Below, one piece after another: positions 1 through 7,910 of a stretch of DNA of 46,369 nt; the first letter of the stretch is position 1; every line of letters begins with the position of its first letter. The stretch lies in assembly GCA_024644875.1 (NCBI GenBank), contig JAHEGY010000026.1, positions 1 through 46,369 on the forward strand, read 5' to 3'. Both the position numbers and the translations under genes were made by a program. Below the pieces are notes generated by a model. It had not been told where the DNA came from, ran no database searches, and saw only the letters and a program-made list of their open reading frames with translations. This DNA is from Cyclobacteriaceae bacterium (GTDB lineage: Bacteria > Bacteroidota > Bacteroidia > Cytophagales > Cyclobacteriaceae).

Positions 1-1306
1 TTGTTCTTGTGCCCATGAGCCCAGATACCAGCAACCCAAATAGTATTTTTCTGTCTATCCACAAGTACAGATGGATCACCTATACCATTTTCCTCTTCAG
101 ATAGTCCCCCCACATTCCTAAATCCATTATTATCTTCATTTTTTCCCAGGATTGTCCCCCATTAATACTTCGACTCATACCCACATCAATATCTCCCTGT
201 AGATCAGTTGAACTGTTTCGACGAACATCATAAACAGCGATCAATGTTCCATTATTGGTTGTAACCAGTCCCGGGATCCTGTACGTATGAACACCATCAT
301 CATTATGATCTCTGATTGCAAGCCCCAGACGGTGTTTGTATCGCGGATTTTCCTCCTTAATAGCATACTTAACACCTGAAATTCTTAATTCCTTAATGAA
401 AGAATAGAAATATGAACGAATATTCGATTTATCAAATAAGGATACGCTTACCCAGAAATAATTCTTCCCATGATGCAATGCCTGGCTTAGGTTGATTTCC
501 TGGTGCTTTTCAGGATTATTGATCTCAGCTATTTTTTTACCTGTATTAAATTCAGGATTCGAACCTGTGTAATGAACCAACAGTGAATTTATCATAGCTA
601 TGTCGTTAGATTGATCAAAACCAATGGTGATATTTTCCAATAACCTGGGATTAGCTTCACCTTCTGTATCAATCAAGATCTTTTGTAATCCATTCACAGG
701 CTTATCGATAAGAACCGGTAGCTTTATACTGCTAGTATTAACTTCCATAACTTCCATCAAGGAATTATCTAGCAAGATAAAATCGTCCAGCAACAAACCG
801 CCATTCGCCGGACTCGAACATCTAATTCTGAATTTGTATATATCAGTGTAAGGAAAAGAAATATTAATAGCATCAGAGAATCTATCTGTAGTAAATTCGG
901 AATCCTCACTGTAAACTTCATGCCAATCGTTTTGCTTAAATATCTCAAGAATGAAATTCAATGATATTTTTGAACTTAATTTCTGTCCCCGAAAGGAGAT
1001 ATATCGAATTGGAATTGCACTATCAACAAGCTCGAATTCCAATATATGATCTTCACCCCCGGTTATATATAGACATTGCGATTGAATCTTGCCTCCTTTC
1101 CCTAAAATCCGGTCTTCCTCATTATTGGATTTTAATATTACTTTATTCAAATCTAAGGTACTGAAAGAGCCTGTTGGCATATTCTCGAAATCAATGTTAA
1201 CTATAACAGGTACTCTCCGGAATAATTCAGCATGTATTTGAAGATTTGCATGTATTATCAGAATTATAGTAAACAAGAATCCTGCTTTTATCGTTCCATT
1301 TCTCAA
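1..1306 (-). pseudogene. Exo-alpha-sialidase (neuraminidase), frameshifted and cut by the window edge
   Basis: Secreted BNR-repeat sialidase expected to release terminal sialic acid from glycans. A signal peptide occupies residues 1-27, a beta-rich N-terminal region follows, about residues 190-310 resemble the neuraminidase N-terminal associated domain, and the catalytic propeller begins with the YRIPG motif (residues 342-346) and an Asp-box (SINGGQSW, 380-387). The frame stops at 80, just after MWG (398-400). Adding one base in the run of six C at 106-111 (G on the coding strand) restores a frame that stays open to base 1 and reads ENGIGDPSVLVDR and then WVAGIWAHGHKN, which is typical sialidase sequence. 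The gene is therefore a frameshift variant or carries a homopolymer sequencing error. The only in-frame start before the signal peptide is TTG at 1306. Divergent from the symporter at 1484. Confidence 0.85.
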
Positions 1307-1483
1307 AATCCGCTCAGTTTATGTCCTTAAAGAATTTACATTTGGTAATTACTAAAATACTTTGGAAACCAACAAGTATTACAATTTCCTTAAAGATTTC
1401 AAATTTATTTGCATTGTAAGGTTCAATATACTTTATTTGGTCCTTCAGGGACATTAGATTGATACCTCATAAGAGCACTTTTA

Positions 1484-2869
1484 ATGGTACAAAAGAGAAA
1501 CAAGTTTTCCTCAAGGTTTGGATTTATAGCTGCTGCAGCAGGCAGTGCTGTCGGTCTTGGGAATATATGGAAATTTCCTTTTGAAGTAGGTAAAGGTGGA
1601 GGTGCGGCATTTTTAATCATATACCTGTTTTTTTGCTTTGTATTGTGTTATCCGCTATTGATTACTGAAATTGCTATTGGACGGAGGTCACGGAAAAATC
1701 CAGTGGGTTCCTTTAAGGCGATGAAGCACCCCAACTGGACTTTCATCGGGTATTTAAGTGTCCTTTGTGGTGTGTTGATACTATCCTTTTATAATGTTGT
1801 TGCCGGCTGGGTTTTCGGTTATTTCGTTGAAATCCTGTTGGGTAACTTTGACATTGGCAAAAATTTCGAAACTTTTATAACAGACATCAGCGAAGTTGGG
1901 GGATATTCATTACTTTTCATGGTAGTGACAGCATTCATAGTATCAAAAGGTATCACCAACGGGATAGAGCGTGCCAGTAAGATACTAATGCCGGTATTGG
2001 TCACGATTATGCTATTTCTTTCTATTTATGCATTGACCCTAGATAATGCAATGGAAGGCGTGAAGTTTTACCTGGTTCCTGACATCTCAAAATTGAACAT
2101 AGAAGTCATATACAGGGCATTAGGACAGTCTTTTTTCTCCCTATCATTAGGAATGGGTGCCTTGATTACATATGGAAGTTACCTAAAGAAACAGGAAGAT
2201 ATCATTAGTTCGGGTGCAATTGTTACCCTTTCAGATGTTGGAATTGCCTTTCTGGCTGGACTGATGATATTTCCAATAGTTTTCTCACAAGGATTGGATA
2301 CTGATGGAGGAACTGGTTTGATATTCGTTTCACTACCAGGAGTATTTGAGAATATGGGGCCGGTTTTAGGTATATTCATTGGTGCGCTATTCTTCCTTTT
2401 GTTATCCTTTGCTGCCCTGACTTCCACGATCTCATTAATGGAGCTTCCAGTATCATATCTCGTAGACCAGAAAAAGGTTAGACGTGAAATAGCCGTGTGG
2501 ATCTCCGCCGGGGTGATATTCCTGATAGGTATCCCTTCCCTAATCGGAAATGGATATTCTGAATTTTTCACTAATTTTATTACTTACTTCGGAGCAGAAA
2601 AAGCAACGGATTTCATGACATTTATTACTGATCTGGCGCTAAATACATTTTTACCGATTGGAGGTTTCTTTATTTCCATTTTTGCTGTGTATGTATGGAA
2701 ACGCCGAAAGTTATTCCGGGAGCTATCCTATGGAAATGAAAAATTCCTTAAATCCTGGATAGCAAAGTATGTTGGTTTTTGTCTGCAGTATATTGCACCG
2801 GTTGTATTGGGAATAGTGTTTGTAATCACCGTGCTTGAAGTATTTTTTGGAGTTCATTTATTCAAATAA
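1484..2869 (+). CDS. Sodium:neurotransmitter symporter family (SNF/NSS) transporter
   Basis: Inner-membrane Na+-coupled transporter of the SLC6/LeuT type, which usually carries amino acids or small amines into the cell. The family signature lies in the first membrane helix (GSAVGLGNIWKFP, residues 20-32), where the broken TM1 binds substrate and Na+; a second Gly-rich stretch (GKGGGAAF) follows. Hydrophobic segments continue through 461 aa, a usual length, consistent with 11-12 helices and a basic loop (KRRKLF) near the end. The ATG at 1484 starts a short basic N-terminus directly before TM1. A small GTCC/GGAC hairpin lies just upstream. The substrate cannot be told from the sequence. Use of a Na+ gradient fits a marine or brackish habitat (inference). 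Confidence 0.93.
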   Translation: MVQKRNKFSSRFGFIAAAAGSAVGLGNIWKFPFEVGKGGGAAFLIIYLFFCFVLCYPLLITEIAIGRRSRKNPVGSFKAMKHPNWTFIGYLSVLCGVLILSFYNVVAGWVFGYFVEILLGNFDIGKNFETFITDISEVGGYSLLFMVVTAFIVSKGITNGIERASKILMPVLVTIMLFLSIYALTLDNAMEGVKFYLVPDISKLNIEVIYRALGQSFFSLSLGMGALITYGSYLKKQEDIISSGAIVTLSDVGIAFLAGLMIFPIVFSQGLDTDGGTGLIFVSLPGVFENMGPVLGIFIGALFFLLLSFAALTSTISLMELPVSYLVDQKKVRREIAVWISAGVIFLIGIPSLIGNGYSEFFTNFITYFGAEKATDFMTFITDLALNTFLPIGGFFISIFAVYVWKRRKLFRELSYGNEKFLKSWIAKYVGFCLQYIAPVVLGIVFVITVLEVFFGVHLFK

Positions 2870-2959
2870 TAGATTTTTTGAATCAATAAGTTGAGATTTA
2901 GAATAAATTTTATAATTATATTCACATCTACATTTTTTAATCCATAAAACGCAAAAATT

Positions 2960-3337
2960 ATGACAAAATTTTTCAAAACTGGTTATCTGTTGATAATCCT
3001 GGCTGGCTTAATCTGGGCGGGATGTGCTGGCACAAAAACAAGCAAAGAAGATGCTTATCTGGGTGATTGGGAATATCTTGTTGAAGACACACCAAATGGA
3101 GATGTTAGAGGTGTAATGAATATATCTAAAGAAGGCGATGCATTTATAGGCAAGCTGACATCGGATATGGGGGAGATCGAATTGAATGATCTGGCAATTG
3201 TTGAAAACAAACTTTCAGCTAATTTCGATATCCAGGGTATGACATTGGACATGGATGGCACTTTTGACGGGCCACAGTTTTCAGGTACTATCGGGGTGGA
3301 TTATAACACCTTCCCGATGACCGCTACAAAAAAATAA
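2960..3337 (+). CDS. Small putative lipoprotein of unknown function
   Basis: A 125-aa protein with a hydrophobic signal segment ending at Cys22 (IWAGC). The lipobox is weak because the -3 position is Trp, but the position suits lipidation. The mature part looks beta-rich: it alternates Asp/Gly turns with hydrophobic strands (GDWEYLVED, MNISKEGDAFIGKL, LSANFDIQG, FSGTIGVDYNTFPM), which resembles the small beta-barrel or lipocalin-like proteins common in Bacteroidota. No catalytic motif is visible. It stands alone between the symporter and a convergent LuxR regulator and ends in a shared hairpin terminator. I do not recognise a named family. Confidence 0.75.
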   Translation: MTKFFKTGYLLIILAGLIWAGCAGTKTSKEDAYLGDWEYLVEDTPNGDVRGVMNISKEGDAFIGKLTSDMGEIELNDLAIVENKLSANFDIQGMTLDMDGTFDGPQFSGTIGVDYNTFPMTATKK

Positions 3338-3343
3338 ACTGAA

Positions 3344-3368
3344 AGAGGCTGCCTTATAAGTAGCCTCT
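3344..3368. terminator. Bidirectional hairpin between convergent genes
   Basis: Perfect 7-bp arms AGAGGCT (3344-3350) and AGCCTCT (3362-3368) with an 11-nt loop. T-rich DNA follows on the plus side and a long T stretch follows on the minus side. It overlaps the stop codon of the minus-strand LuxR gene and lies 7 bases after the plus-strand lipoprotein stop, so it can end both transcripts. Confidence 0.7.
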
Positions 3369-4308
3369 ATTTTAATTGCATTATCCTTATTAACTGGGCC
3401 CTACTTTTAATACCTATTTTAAGATAAATTCTATGGGTATGATCTTTTACTGTTTGTAAAGATATAAACAAGGTATCAGCTATTTCCTGATTGCTTTTGC
3501 CAGAGCAAACTTCCTTAATAATTTCCTGTTCCCTCTTGGTGATCCCATACCGTGCGATCATGTTTTCTAAAGACGATAGTTCTGATCCGCTTTTATTCAT
3601 TACGATGAACCGGTCTTTTTGGCTATAGAAATATATCACAGGGATCACTACTGCAAGAAAAAATAATAATATGAAGACGGGTATAGAGGCCGGGAAGAGA
3701 TAATAAATGTAGGCCGATATGATTTTTAAAAGTAGAAACACTGCTGTCAGCAATACATAATTCCTGACGGGCACATTTGTTATAGTCTTAATTTTAAAGG
3801 ATTTAATTATTAAAAAAATCAATCCCCAGGCAGTTAGCAACACATCTAGAACAAGGTAAACGTAAATTATTCCTATTCCGGGCATAGTTATAACCTCATC
3901 ACTTTTTTGAGCTATTGACCACCCCAGCACAATTAAAAAAAATAGAAGAAAAAAGAAATACGATACAGATGCTAATCTTCCTACCTTTGAGCCGGATAAC
4001 TCATAGCAGAACCTTAGATACATATACCAGGCCATAATAAGAAAGGGAAATCCTAGAAAAGGTATTGCGTAAGAAATCATAGTCTGAAGATTATCAGACA
4101 GGGTTACTTCTGTCAATATTACCTTAATAAAAATTAATCCCCAGATTCCGTATACTCCGAATGCACACATCAGTATCACATAATAAAACAAGGATTGGAC
4201 GAAATTGACAGGATATGATCTTCTCAAATAATTAGCAATCAAAATGGCCCCTGTGGCGGCTCCCAGAGTGATAAGCAATAGAGAGAAATAAATAAGATTT
4301 GTGGCCAT
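3367..4308 (-). CDS. Membrane-anchored LuxR-type transcriptional regulator
   Basis: The N-terminal ~215 residues form about seven hydrophobic helices, with loops too short for a large sensor domain. A cytosolic LuxR/FixJ helix-turn-helix fills residues 256-313: ITKREQEII opens helix 1, SNQEIADTLFIS is the scaffold helix and QTVKDHTHRIYLKIG is the recognition helix. This 7TM-plus-HTH layout is frequent in Bacteroidota and suggests a one-component regulator that senses a membrane or periplasmic signal. It is monocistronic and divergent from the membrane protein at 4445, which may be a target (inference). The recognised DNA site cannot be assigned. Confidence 0.88.
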   Translation of the reverse strand: MATNLIYFSLLLITLGAATGAILIANYLRRSYPVNFVQSLFYYVILMCAFGVYGIWGLIFIKVILTEVTLSDNLQTMISYAIPFLGFPFLIMAWYMYLRFCYELSGSKVGRLASVSYFFFLLFFLIVLGWSIAQKSDEVITMPGIGIIYVYLVLDVLLTAWGLIFLIIKSFKIKTITNVPVRNYVLLTAVFLLLKIISAYIYYLFPASIPVFILLFFLAVVIPVIYFYSQKDRFIVMNKSGSELSSLENMIARYGITKREQEIIKEVCSGKSNQEIADTLFISLQTVKDHTHRIYLKIGIKSRAQLIRIMQLK

Positions 4309-4444
4309 ATTGTAATGAAATCAAATGTAAGGAATTTAAAGATCTCTATCACCCTACCAAAGTATTGAATTTAAAAACACGACTTTAGTTTGTCAAATTA
4401 TCCAGATTTAGCCCGTATAATTGAATAAACAAAATAATATAATT

Positions 4445-5128
4445 ATGATTAATCAAGATCTTCAAAAACCATATGTGCCTGATTCAAGCATTAATACATC
4501 CTTTAGTTTCGGATGGCGACAAATGTGGAAATATTTCCTTTACTTATTCCTGGTTTCCATAATAATAACTGTACTACACGTTCCCATCAGTGTTGCTGAC
4601 AGCTTCAAAGATGATATCACACCGGGAATTGTTGTACTCCAGGTTTTAGCTTTTTTCTACTGGATTTTGTTATTCCCTATATTTTCATATGGGGTGGACT
4701 GGATATATTTAAAGGCTATTCGTGATCAGGAAATTGACATAAAAGAAATGTTTATCGGATTCAATAATTACGTGAACATTATTCTTGCTCACCTCCTGGC
4801 GACTGCTATTATCGGAATTGGATTTGTATTTCTGATAATTCCAGGGATCATTTTTGCATGCCGGCTTGTATTCGTTCCGTTTATCGTAATGGACAGAAAC
4901 CTGGACGCAGTTAAGGCTGTAGAAAAGAGTTGGCAAATGACTGCCGGACATGGCTGGAAGATATTTGGCATGGGTGTATTATCCTTTTTTATCATCATAC
5001 TGGGGCTTATTCTGCTTATTGTTGGTGTCTTTCCTGCTGCCATGTGGGTGACTTCCGCATTCGCCAGTCTCTATCATTCCATTGATCACCAGGAAAAGGT
5101 AGAACTTGAAAACGGAAATGGTTCCTGA
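4445..5128 (+). CDS. Integral membrane protein resembling DUF975/GPDP-type membrane domain proteins
   Basis: The ATG at 4445 is preferred over an upstream in-frame TTG at 4421, giving 227 aa. Four to five membrane segments are seen. The block VFLIIPGIIFACRLVFVPF followed by DAVKAVEKSWQMTAGHGWKIF matches a recurring pattern in the DUF975 and glycerophosphodiester phosphodiesterase membrane-domain group: a LxxIPGI turn, then an amphipathic stretch with a conserved Ser-Trp. The Ser/Asn-rich N-terminus and acidic C-terminus are probably cytosolic. Function is unknown; such proteins are often linked to envelope homeostasis. It sits between a membrane LuxR regulator and a lipoprotein whose start lies in a strong hairpin. 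Confidence 0.7.
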   Translation: MINQDLQKPYVPDSSINTSFSFGWRQMWKYFLYLFLVSIIITVLHVPISVADSFKDDITPGIVVLQVLAFFYWILLFPIFSYGVDWIYLKAIRDQEIDIKEMFIGFNNYVNIILAHLLATAIIGIGFVFLIIPGIIFACRLVFVPFIVMDRNLDAVKAVEKSWQMTAGHGWKIFGMGVLSFFIIILGLILLIVGVFPAAMWVTSAFASLYHSIDHQEKVELENGNGS

Positions 5129-5179
5129 CCATACCGGTCTTTTATATCGGCTTAGCTGCTTTTAAATATTTCTCTTTTT

Positions 5180-5227
5180 AAATAGATTAGTATTCATATG
5201 TTTATAAATGTGAATACTAATCTATTT
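5180..5227 (+). promoter_or_regulatory. Perfect 17-bp hairpin enclosing a start codon
   Basis: Arms AAATAGATTAGTATTCA (5180-5196) and TGAATACTAATCTATTT (5211-5227) are exact reverse complements around a 14-nt loop. The ATG of the downstream lipoprotein (5198) lies in the loop, and the right arm encodes its residues 5-10. A T-rich tract follows the right arm. The element could be a terminator for the upstream membrane protein, a translation-control hairpin, or an operator for a dimeric repressor. Confidence 0.75.
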
Positions 5228-5962
5228 TATTTCTTTTTAAAAATTGGGATATTTTTCCTTCTGATATCCACATTATTTTCATGCAGTAATGCTCCTGAAA
5301 AAGAACTTAAGACAACGTCCAGAACAGAATACGTATACAATGCCGATGGAATCCTTAAATCTAAAATCATTATTAAAGACGGCAAAGTCCATGGAGAAGC
5401 TGTTACTTATTATCCCAGTGGTCAGATCGCAACGGTGGTTAATTATATCAATAATAAGAAACAAGGAATTGAGAAAAAATACTACAAAAGCGGTCAGATT
5501 TATCGAATAAGGCCATTTAACAATGGTAATTTAAATGGTACTGAGATCCGGTATTATAAAGATGGCGGAAAGAAGACAGAACAGGAGTTTAAACATAATA
5601 ATCCTGCACACGGATTAAAGGAATATTCACCCGGCGGGAAATTAAGAACTGATTTTCCCCAACTCCTGTTTAAGATCGTTCATAATAGAGATTATGCCGA
5701 ACAAGTACTATTAAACTTCTATATGTCTGATAATAGTAAAAATGTAGACTATTACATTGGCAAACTGATCGCAAATAAGTATTTTGACAAAGGTGCAGAA
5801 CTTGAGCTGTCTAAAGAGGGCATTGGCGAAATCTGGCTCCAACCGAATTATTCCGGATCCTATAATATATCTGCTAAATCTGTCAGAGAATCAAGGGGTC
5901 TATTCATAACAGAAGCAAAAGTTATATTAAAAAACGGAGCCATTAAAGAAGTAGTTTACTAA
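5198..5962 (+). CDS. MORN-repeat (MORN_2/YwqK-like) lipoprotein
   Basis: A 254-aa lipoprotein whose signal segment ends in the lipobox STLFSC (Cys29). Residues ~43-150 hold consecutive ~23-residue units of the type GxxxxxxYYPSGQI / GIEKKYYKSGQIYRI / GTEIRYYKDGGKKTEQEF, the toxin-antitoxin YwqK-like MORN_2 repeat, which is usually a protein-binding beta surface. The last ~100 residues contain a stretch rich in Asn and Tyr with no family I recognise. The N-region is unusual in lacking positive charge until Lys15. No alternative ATG exists downstream; the next in-frame start is GTG at 5210, also inside the hairpin. Probably faces the periplasm or the outer-membrane inner leaflet. Confidence 0.8.
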   Translation: MFINVNTNLFYFFLKIGIFFLLISTLFSCSNAPEKELKTTSRTEYVYNADGILKSKIIIKDGKVHGEAVTYYPSGQIATVVNYINNKKQGIEKKYYKSGQIYRIRPFNNGNLNGTEIRYYKDGGKKTEQEFKHNNPAHGLKEYSPGGKLRTDFPQLLFKIVHNRDYAEQVLLNFYMSDNSKNVDYYIGKLIANKYFDKGAELELSKEGIGEIWLQPNYSGSYNISAKSVRESRGLFITEAKVILKNGAIKEVVY

Positions 5963-6039
5963 TTCAGAAAAAGAATTCATAATGAAAATATAATTTTTTC
6001 GTTAAATTGTATGCATGTAAAAACCTGTATCGCAATAAG

Positions 6040-6858
6040 ATGAGTAAGTCTAACGGAAGAAATGGAAAAAATATATCCAATAAAAAGTCCAGCAATCTGG
6101 ATTACGAAAAAGAACTTTTGAAACTACAGATTGAACTGGTTAAGCTTCAGGAATGGGTAAAGAAGAAAAAGGCAAAGATTGTGGTAATATTCGAAGGTCG
6201 TGATGCTGCGGGAAAAGGAGGTGTGATCAAGCGTATTACAGAGCGCTTAAATCCCCGAATATGCAAAGTAGTTGCCTTGGGTATTCCTACAGAAAAAGAA
6301 AAGACACAATGGTATTTTCAGCGATATACGTCACATCTGCCGGCTGGAGGTGAAATCGTTTTATTTGACAGAAGCTGGTATAACAGGGCTGGGGTAGAAC
6401 ATGTAATGGGGTTCTGTACAGAAGAAGAATACAGGGAATTTTTAAGGTCATGCCCCGAATTTGAACAGATGCTGATACGATCAGGAATTATTCTAATAAA
6501 ATACTGGTTTTCGGTTAGTGACGATGTCCAGGAAAAACGATTTAAAGAGAGAATAAAAAATCCGCTAAAGCGATGGAAGTTCAGTTTGATGGATATTAAA
6601 TCCCGTGAAAACTGGGTCAAATATTCAAAAGCAAAAGATGAAATGTTTCTTCACACAGATACACGCCAGGCACCCTGGTATTCTGTAAATAGTGATAATA
6701 AAAAGAAAGCCAGGTTAAACTGTATAGCACATTTGCTTTCAAAAATACCTTATACCTATAAAAAAGAACCACCTATTAAGCTTCCAAAATTGAAGAGAAC
6801 GGATCAATACGAACGTCCGCCAATGAATGAACAGACTTTTGTACCGGAATTGTATTGA
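6040..6858 (+). CDS. ppk2: Polyphosphate kinase 2 (PPK2 family)
   Basis: Transfers phosphate between inorganic polyphosphate and nucleotides; PPK2 enzymes commonly regenerate GTP or ATP from diphosphates. The Walker A loop GRDAAGKGG (residues 53-61 from the ATG) and the Walker B/lid motif DRSWYNRAGVE (110-120) are intact, as is the basic lid segment KERIKNPLKRWKFS. At 272 aa it is a single-domain enzyme. An in-frame TTG exists at 6007, but the ATG at 6040 gives the usual Lys/Asn-rich N-terminus. It lies 77 bases after the MORN lipoprotein without a visible terminator. Whether it prefers mono- or diphosphates cannot be told. Confidence 0.95.
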   Translation: MSKSNGRNGKNISNKKSSNLDYEKELLKLQIELVKLQEWVKKKKAKIVVIFEGRDAAGKGGVIKRITERLNPRICKVVALGIPTEKEKTQWYFQRYTSHLPAGGEIVLFDRSWYNRAGVEHVMGFCTEEEYREFLRSCPEFEQMLIRSGIILIKYWFSVSDDVQEKRFKERIKNPLKRWKFSLMDIKSRENWVKYSKAKDEMFLHTDTRQAPWYSVNSDNKKKARLNCIAHLLSKIPYTYKKEPPIKLPKLKRTDQYERPPMNEQTFVPELY

Positions 6859-7046
6859 TTAATCGGTGCAATTATCAAACACATTTATTTAGTAGCAGTT
6901 AGAAATATGAAAACTTTGGTTTTTATGTCTAAATACCAGGTGCTAAAAAAGGTAGGATTAATTTCATCCGCGCTAAGTTTCAATTAAGTTTACTTTGAAT
7001 ATCACATAAAGAATAAATACATTTTCATTTTTTTTGTAGGAATTGA

Positions 7047-7054
7047 TAAATTTG
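7047..7054 (+). promoter_or_regulatory. Possible -7 promoter element for the hydroxylase
   Basis: TAAATTTG matches the Bacteroidota -7 consensus TAnnTTTG about 43 bases before the hydroxylase ATG. The expected -33 TTTG is not seen at 19 bases (TTCA is there instead), so this is weak. Confidence 0.3.
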
Positions 7055-7096
7055 CTGGCAATTAAATATTGAGAATACCTTCCTGAACAAAAGATT

Positions 7097-7801
7097 ATGA
7101 GTAAAAATGTAGAACAATATCTGGAATTTAAAAAAGGAAAAACAAGAATGCCGGAGCATTTAAAGGCAAGAAAGGAAGAAAGTGCCAAGTTATATGAAAA
7201 CAAATTTATTGAATTCTTATCTCGTGCTCCTTTTGGTGTCCCTCATATTATGTGGGTGATAGTAGCTATGATTTTTTATTGGTATACGATTACCCGAGTT
7301 GAATTGTCAATAGCAAACATTGTTGCATTCAGTGTGATTGGTTTCTTCTCCTGGACATTTATGGAATATATTATTCATAGATTCGTCTATCATACCGAAA
7401 CCAATTCTGAAGAGTATACCCAATTCCAGGAGAGCTTGCATTCCAAACATCACCATTATCCAAAAGATCCTGAGAGACTCGCCATGCCCCCGATACCTGG
7501 ATTGTTGCTCGGATCACTGTTTTTTGGATTCTTTTATCTTATCATGGGTATTTATGCTTTTGCTTTTTTTCCGGGATTTATACTTGGGTATGATGCTTAT
7601 ATAACCTTACATTATTATCAGCACCGGATCAAAAGCCCGAAATATAAGCCATGGAAAAAGCTATGGCAGCACCATAAGGCTCATCATTATTCTAATCCCT
7701 ACAGCGCTTTTGGTGTATCAACGCGATTGTGGGATTATGTTTTTGGGACTATGCCCAAGGCTTCAAATAAAAAGAGACAGGTCGAGGTAAAAGCTGCCTG
7801 A
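7097..7801 (+). CDS. Fatty acid hydroxylase / sterol desaturase family protein
   Basis: Di-iron membrane hydroxylase, most like fatty-acid 2-hydroxylases that modify sphingolipid or ceramide acyl chains. The histidine boxes are HRFVYH (94-99), HSKHHH (115-120), HYYQH (172-176) and HHKAHH (192-197), the set expected for an FA2H/Scs7-type site. Three or four membrane helices (about 50-90 and 135-170) place the site at the cytosolic face. Bacteroidota make sphingolipids, which supports the role (inference). The C-terminal tail after the core (ASNKKRQVEVKAA) is charged and its last codons form the first unit of a 30-bp tandem repeat that continues past the stop; see that entry. Confidence 0.9.
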   Translation: MSKNVEQYLEFKKGKTRMPEHLKARKEESAKLYENKFIEFLSRAPFGVPHIMWVIVAMIFYWYTITRVELSIANIVAFSVIGFFSWTFMEYIIHRFVYHTETNSEEYTQFQESLHSKHHHYPKDPERLAMPPIPGLLLGSLFFGFFYLIMGIYAFAFFPGFILGYDAYITLHYYQHRIKSPKYKPWKKLWQHHKAHHYSNPYSAFGVSTRLWDYVFGTMPKASNKKRQVEVKAA

Positions 7802-7910
7802 CTCTACTGAGCTTAAGCAAAAGCTGCCTGATACTCACTGTGCTGAAGAAATACTGAATGATGCTTACTACGCTGAGGCAAAAGCTGTATGATGCTCCTC
7901 AAACTTAAAA
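7789..7910. repeat. Degenerate 30-bp tandem repeat, four units
   Basis: Units aligned on the word AAAAGCTGCCTGA begin at 7789, 7819, 7849 and 7880, spacing 30, 30 and 31. The first overlaps the last codons of the hydroxylase; the last ends at the stop codon of the convergent Omp85-like gene. In the +2 frame relative to the hydroxylase the units read KLPDSTELKQ, KLPDTHCAEE, ILNDAYYAEA and, after a one-base shift, KLYDAPQT then stop. That common pattern (K/I-L-x-D) suggests a decayed coding repeat. Confidence 0.7.

Noticed and set aside
7789-7910. CRISPR array
   Set aside because: The units are contiguous and degenerate, with no spacers and no cas genes.
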